The notes under the pieces were generated by a model. The model worked only from the letters and a program-made list of their open reading frames with translations. It was not told the DNA's origin and did no database searches. A stretch of 64,000 nucleotides of DNA from Hymenobacter amundsenii (GTDB lineage: Bacteria; Bacteroidota; Bacteroidia; Cytophagales; Hymenobacteraceae): assembly GCF_002204745.1 (NCBI RefSeq), contig NZ_NIRR01000015.1, positions 1 to 64,000 on the forward strand, in the 5' to 3' direction. Every line of letters begins with the position of its first letter. The stretch's first letter is position 1. The position numbers and the translations under genes were made by a program. Positions 26,776-36,018 of this stretch are shown here, piece by piece.

Positions 26776-29076
26776 CTACTTCGTTACCAGCTTGTCTACC
26801 TCGGCTTGGTTTATCGTTACCGGGTACTGCGTGCGGAGCTGGTTGAGCCACTCCTTCTCCAGGTAGTTCTGGTAGTCGGAAGTTGCCTGGCCGCGGGTAT
26901 CGGCCAGCGTTTTGGGGCCAGCGGGCAGCACTTTGTCCACGATAATGGTGTAGTAGCGTCCTTCGGCTTCGGTAGTATACGAACCCGGGCCACTGGCCAT
27001 GAATTGGTCTACGGCTTTGCTTTCGCCCTGCTGGAAGTTGCGTTGCTGAATCTGCACGGCCAGCGGGTTCTTCTCGTTCAAGGATTCTTCGAGCGCAGCC
27101 GGATTGGTGCTCATGACCGTCAGCTGGGCATCGGCGGCGGCGGGCTTGCCAGCGGCCGTGCGCATCTGGTTGGCCGATACCCCCAGGGCCGTTAGGTACT
27201 TTAGTACGCTGGCATTGCGGCGGGCCACCAAGCTGGCAGATTCGCCGCGCTTGGTGCGGGCCGTAATAGTCAGCATCAGGGCCGGATCAATGCTGAGGCG
27301 GTTGGCCAGCTCTTCGAGGGCGGCCCGGCCGGCGGGCTCGATGTCGGCGGTGCCGGCCCGGAAGCTCACGCTCGTGGGCATACCCCGGCGCACCGGGTAG
27401 CTACCGGCCCGCAGCTGCTGCTGGGCTCGGGTGCGCAGTTCGGGCGAAGCTGCGCTGATAACGGTGGCCTGCACCCGCGGGCCCCACTGGTACTGCGCCT
27501 GGTTATCGGCAAAGAACTTCTGCAGACCCACGGTGTCCTCCACGGCTTTGGTCCAGACTTTCTCGTCCATGAGCTGGAAGAGCAGGATACCGTCGCGGTA
27601 CTCCTTCACCAGCATGCGGTAGTCCTCGTACTTGGTTTCCAGGTTGGCTTTCTCGAACTCGGTCAGGCTCTGGTCCACGTATTGGTCGTAGAGCTGCTGC
27701 ATGGCAAAGCGGGGTTCCGCACTGGGTCGGGGCCGCTGGTTCTGCTGGGCGAACGTCAGGAAGTCCTTTACCAGGTAGGGCTTGCCCTGAATGGTGAACA
27801 GGGTGGAATAGTCGGTGGTCGTTTTGCTGGCCTTCGTGCTGGCTACTGGGGCGGCGTAGGCGAAGCGGCCCTGCACCAGCGCCGTATCAGCCTTGGCGAG
27901 GGCGTAGTCCTTTACGGCTTGATTTTCCACGAAATTGTTCTCCCGGCGCACCCGCTTGAGAAAGGCGGTGCGGTTGAGCTCCGAGCGCGAATCCTTAGAT
28001 ACTTTGCTCTTGAGCGTGGGCTCCATGGCCTCAAAGGTGGGCACAGGCTGCTTTTCGAGCAGCTTGATGATGTGCCAACCGTAGGGCGTCTGCACGGGCG
28101 GGGCCAGGTCGCCGGGGTTCTGGAGCTTGAACGCAGCTTCCTCGAAAGAGGGAATCATGCGGCCGGTACCGAAAGCGGGCAGCTCGCCGCCGTTAGGAGC
28201 CGAGCCGGCATCTTCCGAAAACTGCCCTACCAGCTTGTCCCAGTTCTCGTTGCGGCGGCTGAGGCGGGCGTAGAGCTCGTCAATCTTCTTTTTAGCCGTC
28301 ACTGAATCGGCGGCCGGCATGCCGGGCGTGGCCCGAATCATGAGGTGGGCCACTTTCATTTCGCCCTGAGCTGGGCGCACCTCATTTACTTTAATGAGGT
28401 GGTAGCCGAAGCGGGTGCGTACCGGCTGCGACACCTGCCCGGCGGGTGTAGAATAAGCGGCCGTTTCGAAGGGGTACACCATCTGCATGGCCGTGAAGTA
28501 GCCCAACGAGCCACCGTTGTCGCGGGCCGAAGGGTCTTCGGAGGTCTGGCGGGCCACTTGGCCGAAGTCTTCGCCGCCGCTTGTCACGCGTTGGCGCAGG
28601 GCCATTGCCTTTTCGTAAGCGGCCAGCGTGTCTTTCGGGGCGGCGTCGGGCGCCACCCGGATGAGGATGTGAGCGGCGCTGATTTCCTTGCTCAGCCGGT
28701 CATAGGCTTCGCGCACCAGCTGGTCGGTAACGCTTTTTTCCGTCAGATAGGGCTGGGCCAGCTGCTGCTTGTAGCCCTCTAACTCCTGGCGAAAAGCCTG
28801 GGTGGTATCGAGGCCCCGCTGCTCGGCGGCCAGCACCTTGAGCTTGAAGTTGGTGTAGAGGTCGAGGTATTCCTGCACGCTGGCCCGGGTGCCGAACTGG
28901 GTATCCGCGCTATTGTTTTTACGGTACACGTAGGCAAATTCCGCGGCCGGTACGGGCGTAGTGCCCAGGGTTTCGACGATGGCCTTCGGGGCGGAAGCAG
29001 TGGTGGATTTGGTGGCTTGGCACCCGGCCAGCAGGGCGGCCGCGGCGGTGCCGGCAAACAAAAGGCGTTGGTGCAT
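26776..29076 (-). CDS. large parvulin-type peptidyl-prolyl isomerase lipoprotein
   Basis: A 766-residue lipoprotein (signal peptide with lipobox LLAGC, Cys at residue 19) with two parvulin domains: AAHILIRVAPD to RFGYHLIKVNEV, and KVAHLMIRATPG to PYGWHIIKLLEKQ. A long C-terminal part follows. The segment VSFRAGTADIEPAGRAALEELANRL and the following TITARTKRGES resemble an OmpA-like or torsinA-like peptidoglycan-binding fold, though this is a weak match. It probably helps fold or deliver outer-membrane proteins together with the SurA-like product. It is the first gene of the leftward group isomerase, isomerase, MoxR, 147-residue protein; a family A palindrome lies downstream. Confidence 0.88.
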   Translation of the reverse strand: MHQRLLFAGTAAAALLAGCQATKSTTASAPKAIVETLGTTPVPAAEFAYVYRKNNSADTQFGTRASVQEYLDLYTNFKLKVLAAEQRGLDTTQAFRQELEGYKQQLAQPYLTEKSVTDQLVREAYDRLSKEISAAHILIRVAPDAAPKDTLAAYEKAMALRQRVTSGGEDFGQVARQTSEDPSARDNGGSLGYFTAMQMVYPFETAAYSTPAGQVSQPVRTRFGYHLIKVNEVRPAQGEMKVAHLMIRATPGMPAADSVTAKKKIDELYARLSRRNENWDKLVGQFSEDAGSAPNGGELPAFGTGRMIPSFEEAAFKLQNPGDLAPPVQTPYGWHIIKLLEKQPVPTFEAMEPTLKSKVSKDSRSELNRTAFLKRVRRENNFVENQAVKDYALAKADTALVQGRFAYAAPVASTKASKTTTDYSTLFTIQGKPYLVKDFLTFAQQNQRPRPSAEPRFAMQQLYDQYVDQSLTEFEKANLETKYEDYRMLVKEYRDGILLFQLMDEKVWTKAVEDTVGLQKFFADNQAQYQWGPRVQATVISAASPELRTRAQQQLRAGSYPVRRGMPTSVSFRAGTADIEPAGRAALEELANRLSIDPALMLTITARTKRGESASLVARRNASVLKYLTALGVSANQMRTAAGKPAAADAQLTVMSTNPAALEESLNEKNPLAVQIQQRNFQQGESKAVDQFMASGPGSYTTEAEGRYYTIIVDKVLPAGPKTLADTRGQATSDYQNYLEKEWLNQLRTQYPVTINQAEVDKLVTK

Positions 29077-29211
29077 ACGGAAGAGAAGGGGTCAACTATA
29101 GGCCAAATAACGGCGATGAACGAGCAGCGGTCTGCTCACCCAACGTTGGCGGTTACAATTTTACGGATTTTTTTCCGGGCACCGACCCCAAAGGCGGTCT
29201 GGAGGGAGCAC

Positions 29212-29239
29212 AAAAAGAGCACCCCGAAATGGAGTGCTC
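29212..29239 (-). terminator. terminator of the Rsb-type cluster
   Basis: GAGCAC (29217-29222) pairs with GTGCTC (29234-29239). Five A on the + strand at 29212-29216 give the U-tract leftward. It lies 25 bp beyond the stop of the anti-sigma-like gene. Confidence 0.65.
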
Positions 29240-29263
29240 CTGGCAATGGTAATAGCGGTGGTG

Positions 29264-29677
29264 TCAGGCCAAGTACTTGTAGAGGCGGCAGACGTTGTGG
29301 GCCCCGCGGGTGGTGTATTCTACCCGGTCCATGATGCGGTTAACAAGCATCATGCCCATGCCGCCCTTCTTGCCCACACGCACGTATTCGCGCAAATCAG
29401 GCTCTTGGTAGCTATTGGGTGAGTAGGAAATAAGATTAGTATCCTCAATTTCAATTTCAAACTCCTGTCGGTGCACGGCTAAGCGCAGGTCCAGAAACTG
29501 CGATTCATCTTCCTTGTTACCATGAATAATAAGGTTGGCTACCACTTCATCCACAGCCAGCACAATCTGGTTGATGAGTATATCTGAGAACTGCTGTTCG
29601 GCTAAAAATTCGCTCACAAAATCCCGTACCACCTTTAGGTTGTGGCGAGTACAGCTAATGCGGAGCGTATGTTTCAT
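29264..29677 (-). CDS. RsbW-type anti-sigma factor serine kinase
   Basis: A 137-residue GHKL-type ATP-binding protein of the RsbW/SpoIIAB group. These kinases bind a sigma factor or other target and phosphorylate the STAS antagonist. The N box is AVDEVVANLIIHGNK, and the G-type loop region is GKKGGMGMMLVNRIMD. The start at 29677 (MKHTLRISCTRHNLK) is where the family begins; a start ten codons upstream would overlap the STAS gene by 4 bp. Next gene upstream, in the same direction, is the STAS partner. No sigma factor gene is in the window, so the regulated target is unknown. Confidence 0.9.
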   Translation of the reverse strand: MKHTLRISCTRHNLKVVRDFVSEFLAEQQFSDILINQIVLAVDEVVANLIIHGNKEDESQFLDLRLAVHRQEFEIEIEDTNLISYSPNSYQEPDLREYVRVGKKGGMGMMLVNRIMDRVEYTTRGAHNVCRLYKYLA

Positions 29678-29703
29678 GTCCTCTGGTTGCGGTGTGGCCC
29701 CAC

Positions 29704-30033
29704 TCAAACGGCCACGGCGTCGGCCTCCGATGGCACAATCGTCATCAGCGAATCGAGGCCCAGAATTTCAAATACGTTGTGCACTTTCTCCTGCATGTTG
29801 AAAAACACCAGCTTTACGTCAGCGTCCTGAAACGTCTGCAAGTGAGAGATGAACACGCCGAGTCCGGCAGAGGAAATGTAGTTGAGCTGCTGGCAGTCGA
29901 TAAGAATTTTCTGGTTTTTCAGAATTTCGGGCTTGCCCAATTCCGTGTCGAGCACAACAGAGGAGCTGGCATCCAGCTCGCCGTTGAGCACGAGCGTGAG
30001 GGTAGTGTCGGTGGCGTGTTGCGTTATTTTCAT
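29704..30033 (-). CDS. STAS-domain anti-anti-sigma factor (RsbV/SpoIIAA type)
   Basis: A 109-residue single STAS domain. The phosphorylation site is S55 in NYISSAGLGVF, aligning with Ser58 of Bacillus SpoIIAA. In the unphosphorylated form such proteins trap the RsbW-type kinase and free its target. It sits between the phosphatase (14 bp upstream) and the kinase (26 bp downstream), so the three proteins should be made together. Confidence 0.92.
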   Translation of the reverse strand: MKITQHATDTTLTLVLNGELDASSSVVLDTELGKPEILKNQKILIDCQQLNYISSAGLGVFISHLQTFQDADVKLVFFNMQEKVHNVFEILGLDSLMTIVPSEADAVAV

Positions 30034-30047
30034 GGCTAGGTGCTACG

Positions 30048-32141
30048 CTAAAGCGCAGCTTCGGGTTGGGCCGACTTGAATTTAATTACCAGCAGCGTCT
30101 GGTCATCGTGCATGGGCTGGCCCTTACTGAACTCGTGCAAATCGGCCAGAATGTGGGCTTTAATCTGTTCGGCATCAAGGTAATATGACTGCTCGAGCAT
30201 TCGAAGCAGGCGGTCTTCGCCGTACTCATCCTGGGCGGCGTCACGGGCTTCTACAATGCCGTCGGTATAGATAACCATCACGTCGCCAGGATTGTAATCG
30301 TAGAACTGGTTCTTGATGTGCTTCTCGTAGCCGTCGTGGCGGATGATGCCCAGACCCAGGCCGGCCGTCTGGAAGTAGGATACTTCCTCCTTAATGGAAT
30401 GGTAGTAAAGCGTGTGGCAATGGCCGGCGCGGGCAAACACGAATCCGCCGTGCTCATAATCAATGATGTAGAGCGAAGCCGTAATAAAGGCCGACTTTTC
30501 GAGGCAGCGGCCGAGCGCGTCGTTGGCCTGGGCCATAAATCGGCTGGGCACCGGGTACTTTTCCCGCTCGTTTCGGGCCAGTGGGTTTTCCTGCATGAGG
30601 GCATGGAAAATTCCCTTCATCTGGGCCACGTGGAAGGCCGCCGTCACGCCCTTGCCCGATACGTCGCCAATGAGCACGGCCAGCCGCCGCCCGGGGAGGT
30701 GCAGAAAGTCATAGAAGTCGCCCCCTACTTCCGTGGCTGATACGGCGTAGGAGCTGATTTCAAACCAGTTGTCGATGGGCAGGTTCTTCGGAATCAGGCT
30801 GTCCTGCACGGCCGAGGCAATCTTGAGTTCGTCCTGCACCCGCTGGGTATGCATAGAGGCCTGAATGAGCAGCAGGTTTTCGATGCTGAGCACCGTCTGG
30901 CTGGCGAACGTCTGCAGGATGCTGAGGTTCTCGCGGTCGAAGGCTTGGGTGTGTTCCTTGAGCAGGTAAATATTACCGTAATGGCGCTTGCTCGAACTCA
31001 GCGGCATCACCATCAATGAGCCAAAGGGCAACGCCAGCTTCCGGAAACTACTGGCCCCAAGTTCATTATTGAGGTATTCAAGATCAAGCAGCTGCATGTG
31101 GGACAGTTGCTGGCGGATAGCCTCGCCTTGGTCGGGTTGCAGCTGAAAGCGCGGTTCAAAGCCGGGGTCGCGGGCATCGGTCAGGTGCAGCCAAGCGGCA
31201 TCGGCCTGCACCGTCTGGATGGCCGAATCGAAGAACATGCTGTACACTTCTCCCTCGGTCTGACCTCGCTGAATGAGTTGGGTGAGGCGCTGGAGGCTTA
31301 GTATCTCCTCGCGCTTCTGCTCAAACACGCCTGCTGTGGGCAAGTTGAACAGCGTCACTAGCAGGCCCATCAGGGCGTAGAAGCCGGCAAAGAACGCGTT
31401 GAGCAACAGGAAGGCGTTCTGAGTGGCGGGCCCGACCAGCCGGAAGGCGGGGCGGGTGTAGAGGAAGTAGGCCACAAACACCCCCATCACCACAATGATG
31501 GCTAGTTGAAACAACACGACGCCTAATTTCTGGCGGCGGTTGAGGAAGGCCACCCATTTCTGGCGGCCACTCAGGTAGGCGCCGTAAGCCGCCAACACGC
31601 CCAGTAGGGCTGAAGCCAAGCCCATTGGCGGCGTCCAGGGCAACAGCCGCAGCAGCAGAGTGGCCCCGAGTAGTACCTCAAACCACACCCACTGCCGCCG
31701 GAGCCGCTCGTTGGAGCGGAACAGGACCAGGGCCCGCCAAGCGTAGTTGGTATGTGCTAGCAGCAGCACAAACAGGCCCACGTTGAGGGTGTAGAACACG
31801 GTGTAAAGTACGGAGCCAGTGCCTTGGCCTGGGCCCGACACGAGTTGGACCAACTGATGCACTCCCACCCCGGCCACCGCCCATAATGCCGGCCTGAGCA
31901 GCAACTGGCGCAGCAGACCGGTGAAATCGATGCCCTGCAACCGTTCGGGAGCTGCCCGCTCGCGCATGAATACGGCCACGATGAACATGGCCTGCAACAC
32001 CAGCAGCAGCCAGCCGGGGGGGGCGATACGGCCGCCCGTAAGTTCCGGGTGGGCGTACAGTAAAGTGCCCCCCAACAACCCCATCCAGCTCAGGACGGCA
32101 AAAAAAGACAGGAAGGGGCACAGCTTCCGGGGAAATGACAT
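30048..32141 (-). CDS. membrane PP2C-type serine phosphatase (RsbU/SpoIIE family) with GAF domain
   Basis: A 697-residue regulator. Residues about 1-275 contain roughly eight membrane segments, about 280-420 a GAF-like sensor domain, and about 430-693 the SpoIIE-type PP2C phosphatase with EVGGDFYDF, IGDVSGKGV and YTDGIVEARD, which provide the metal-binding Asp residues. It should dephosphorylate the STAS protein encoded just downstream and so switch on the module in response to a membrane or GAF signal. The start at 32141 is chosen because it opens into the first membrane segment; the 37 extra upstream residues are not membrane-like. It heads the leftward trio. Confidence 0.93.
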   Translation of the reverse strand: MSFPRKLCPFLSFFAVLSWMGLLGGTLLYAHPELTGGRIAPPGWLLLVLQAMFIVAVFMRERAAPERLQGIDFTGLLRQLLLRPALWAVAGVGVHQLVQLVSGPGQGTGSVLYTVFYTLNVGLFVLLLAHTNYAWRALVLFRSNERLRRQWVWFEVLLGATLLLRLLPWTPPMGLASALLGVLAAYGAYLSGRQKWVAFLNRRQKLGVVLFQLAIIVVMGVFVAYFLYTRPAFRLVGPATQNAFLLLNAFFAGFYALMGLLVTLFNLPTAGVFEQKREEILSLQRLTQLIQRGQTEGEVYSMFFDSAIQTVQADAAWLHLTDARDPGFEPRFQLQPDQGEAIRQQLSHMQLLDLEYLNNELGASSFRKLALPFGSLMVMPLSSSKRHYGNIYLLKEHTQAFDRENLSILQTFASQTVLSIENLLLIQASMHTQRVQDELKIASAVQDSLIPKNLPIDNWFEISSYAVSATEVGGDFYDFLHLPGRRLAVLIGDVSGKGVTAAFHVAQMKGIFHALMQENPLARNEREKYPVPSRFMAQANDALGRCLEKSAFITASLYIIDYEHGGFVFARAGHCHTLYYHSIKEEVSYFQTAGLGLGIIRHDGYEKHIKNQFYDYNPGDVMVIYTDGIVEARDAAQDEYGEDRLLRMLEQSYYLDAEQIKAHILADLHEFSKGQPMHDDQTLLVIKFKSAQPEAAL

Positions 32142-32453
32142 GCAGTGAATAGGAAAGAAACAGCCAGAGCAAGCAGCCGAACGGAGGGACAAGATACGGG
32201 CCGGACCGGGAATCGGCCAACTGTAGCCGACGAAGTGCTCGTGAGGCAGCAAATAAGCTCAAACTTACCAAGCTGGTAGGGCGCCGGTTGGTAGGCCCCG
32301 CCGACCTATTAGTAGCCGGCCGTAACGGTTAGCACGACTAGCTGCGCCGGGATATTTTAGTTGCGAAAAACGCACTAACCCAGTCAGGGTAGTGCGTTTT
32401 TCGCCTGTTATCTACGCCCCATCAATAGAGCAGAAAGCCTTGAAAGAAAAAGG
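32142..32453. other. 312-bp intergenic region
   Basis: Contains the promoter region of the phosphatase gene (TATCTTGT on the minus strand near 32190 is a possible -7 box) and the guaB terminator at 32363-32404. No gene is visible. Confidence 0.45.
32363..32404. terminator. terminator of guaB
   Basis: GCGAAAAACGCACTA (32363-32377) pairs with TAGTGCGTTTTTCGC (32390-32404), and ACCC/GGGT continue the stem inward. The A5 and T5 runs within the stem make it bidirectional in form. It lies 50 bp beyond the guaB stop. Confidence 0.8.
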
Positions 32454-33950
<1,497 letters not shown>

Positions 33951-33961
33951 TTATTGCCGGA

Positions 33962-33969
33962 CAAAGCTA
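33962..33969 (-). promoter_or_regulatory. -7 promoter box of guaB
   Basis: TAGCTTTG on the minus strand matches TAnnTTTG, 36 bp before the guaB ATG. No clear TTG is found 19-21 bp upstream of it. Confidence 0.5.
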
Positions 33970-34793
33970 CGGCGGAAACTTGGCTTTCGGGTTATGCCCA
34001 CGCGGGGTTTTATAGAAATTCAGCCTAGTTGGTTCCGCTACGCCTGGGTACTGCCAATACGGTAGGGCCCGCACCAGCAAGCAGGGCATGATACCACTTG
34101 CACATTACAGCCAGGGCCTCCACCTGCCAATCTAAAGCCAGTCCGGATATGATGCGCCAACTCATTATCGCTTCATTGTCAATAAGTGAGTACTTACTCA
34201 TTAATAAGAACGAAAATTAAATTATTCCGATGGGCAGTAGTTATTCCCTGCTCATTGCTCACAGCTGCAAAGCAACAGCACCAGACTGCTTGGTGGTGCT
34301 ATGTAACTGGCCCTCATTGAGCAGGCCGGCTTGGTGCTGCTAGCGGGGGCCTCGTACTGGTCTACCAATAGCACAGTGCATAAAGGTGTCAGGCGTGCTG
34401 TTAATCGACTATGCGCAAAGCAAAAGGGTTGCGAGTGCAGGCTTAGTCGGGCGGGAGAGGAGAGGCTGGGGCAACGTGTTTTTTAAAAGGACTTCATACC
34501 CGCTTCATGTAGTGGGAACTTGTTTTGTGCCAGTCAACCACAAACCAACTGGCGTGGAGCAACTGTATTTTTCCTTGAATTCATCGTGCCAGCCCCGCAG
34601 ACTGGCCGTTTGGCTAGCACCTGGAATGGATTAATAGAATGACTGTCAAGGCACTAAGCTTGAAATAGCCGCCTGGCAGGCATCCAGACATAAATACAAT
34701 GTGCTTTCTGGTAAGCTGGAGCCTTATTCGGCTCCTGGGAATTTCCGCTAAGCAGCCATCACCAACTGCCCCTCGGGGCAATCCCGTTTTTTT
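33970..34793. other. 824-bp region without a convincing gene
   Basis: Between guaB and the efflux operon, about 0.8 kb has no protein-like frame. One 82-codon frame (34386-34634) has no domain-like pattern. The stretch is richer in A+T than the neighbours and contains a TetR-operator-like palindrome (34181-34202), a GGAGCC/GGCTCC hairpin (34718-34735) and a TGCCCCTCGGGGCA palindrome (34767-34780) followed by T7 that touches the efflux start codon. Efflux operons of this type often have a tetR gene here; a decayed or deleted one is possible. Confidence 0.5.
34181..34202. promoter_or_regulatory. TetR-type operator-like palindrome
   Basis: AATAAGTGAGTACTTACTCA plus TT is 22 bp and matches its own reverse complement at 18 positions. 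The GAGTACTTACTC core has the form of many TetR/AcrR operators. It lies about 590 bp upstream of the efflux operon, and no tetR gene is visible in the window. Confidence 0.4.
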
Positions 34794-35870
34794 ATGAAAA
34801 GAGTGCTCCTGAGCCTGTGTATCCTAGCCAACTTTACTGGCTGCTCGAAAGAGAAAGAAGAGAAGGAAGAAGTGATAAAGCTGGTTGTAACTAGCCCCTT
34901 AACTACCGATACCACCATCACCAAAGAGTACGTGGCCCAGATTCACTCCATCCAGCACATCGAGATGCGGGCGCTGGAGAAAGGCTACCTCCAGAAGATT
35001 TTTGTGGACGAGGGCCAGACCGTGCACAAGGGCCAGTCGATGTTCCAGATCATGCCCATGGTGTACCAAGCCGACCTGAAAAAGTCGCAGGCCGAGGCCA
35101 ATTACGTGGGCATTGAGTACCGTACCACCAAGAGCCTGGCCGATAGCAACATTGTATCGAAGAACGAGCTGGCCCTGGCCCGGGCTAAGTACGACAAGGC
35201 CAAGGCCGACGTGTCGCTGGCCAACACGCACCTGCAGTTCACGACCATCAAAGCCCCCTTCGACGGCATCATGGACCACTTCCAGGGCCGGCTGGGCAGC
35301 CTGGTGGATGAGGGCGACTTACTGACCACGCTTTCCGATAACAGTAAAATGTGGGTGTACTTCAACGTGCCCGAGGCCGAGTACCTGACTTATAAGTCGA
35401 TGGCTAAGGCGGACCGCCAAACGGAAGTGGGCCTGAAAATGGCCAACAACGAGGTGTTCAAGTTCCCGGGCGTGGTACAGACTATTGAGGCCGACTTCAA
35501 CAACGAAACCGGCAACATCGCCTTCCGGGCCACTTTCCCGAACCCCAACGCTCTATTGCGCAACGGCGAAACCGGCAATGTGCTCATGACCGTGCCCCTC
35601 AAGCACGTGCTGCTGATTCCGCAGAAGGCCACATTCGAGATTCTGGAGAAGAAGTACGTCTACACAGTCGATAAGAACAAGGTAGTGCACCAGCGCGAAA
35701 TCACCATCGGCTCCGAAATGCCCGACCTCTACGTCATCACGAAGGGCCTGACGGGCAACGAGAAAATCCTGCTCGAAGGCCTGCGCAAAGTGCAGGATGG
35801 CGACAAAATCGACTTCACCTATGAAGCCCCCCGCACGGTGCTACCGAAGCTGAAGGTGTACTCGGAGTAG
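34794..35870 (+). CDS. RND efflux periplasmic adaptor (membrane fusion lipoprotein)
   Basis: A 358-residue AcrA/MexA-type adaptor. The lipoprotein signal (MKRVLLSLCILANFTGC) puts the lipid anchor at Cys17. The biotinyl-lipoyl-like domain is split around the helical hairpin: EKGYLQKIFVDEGQTVHKGQ before it, FTTIKAPFDGIMDHFQG after it, with the hairpin (YQADLKKSQAEANY to ARAKYDKAKADVSLAN) between. A beta-barrel and membrane-proximal domain complete it. It bridges the inner-membrane pump and the outer-membrane channel encoded downstream. A palindrome and T7 touch its start codon, and a repeat separates it from the pump gene. Confidence 0.94.
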   Translation: MKRVLLSLCILANFTGCSKEKEEKEEVIKLVVTSPLTTDTTITKEYVAQIHSIQHIEMRALEKGYLQKIFVDEGQTVHKGQSMFQIMPMVYQADLKKSQAEANYVGIEYRTTKSLADSNIVSKNELALARAKYDKAKADVSLANTHLQFTTIKAPFDGIMDHFQGRLGSLVDEGDLLTTLSDNSKMWVYFNVPEAEYLTYKSMAKADRQTEVGLKMANNEVFKFPGVVQTIEADFNNETGNIAFRATFPNPNALLRNGETGNVLMTVPLKHVLLIPQKATFEILEKKYVYTVDKNKVVHQREITIGSEMPDLYVITKGLTGNEKILLEGLRKVQDGDKIDFTYEAPRTVLPKLKVYSE

Positions 35871-35878
35871 CTTTTTTT

Positions 35879-36006
35879 AAGCTGTTGGCTGATAGCTATT
35901 AGCTGCTAGCTTTTCGGCAAACGAAGCTAATACCACCAGTTCGAAGGACAGATTATGCCCGGCATTCAGTCAGAACGAAAGCTAACAGCTAATAGCTAAC
36001 AGCTTA
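35879..36006. repeat. family B element between adaptor and pump genes
   Basis: The left arm (35879-35915) includes AGCTATTAGCTGCTAGC. The right arm (35976-36006) is the inverted form, in exact 7-bp units such as AGCTAAC and AGCTAAT. It fills nearly the whole 148-bp gap inside the efflux operon and could form a stem in the mRNA. Confidence 0.75.
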
Positions 36007-36018
36007 GTAAAAAAACCT

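Noticed and set aside
34386..34634. 82-codon frame in the region upstream of the efflux operon
   Set aside because: No conserved-looking pattern, start context or neighbour logic; the region is otherwise non-coding.
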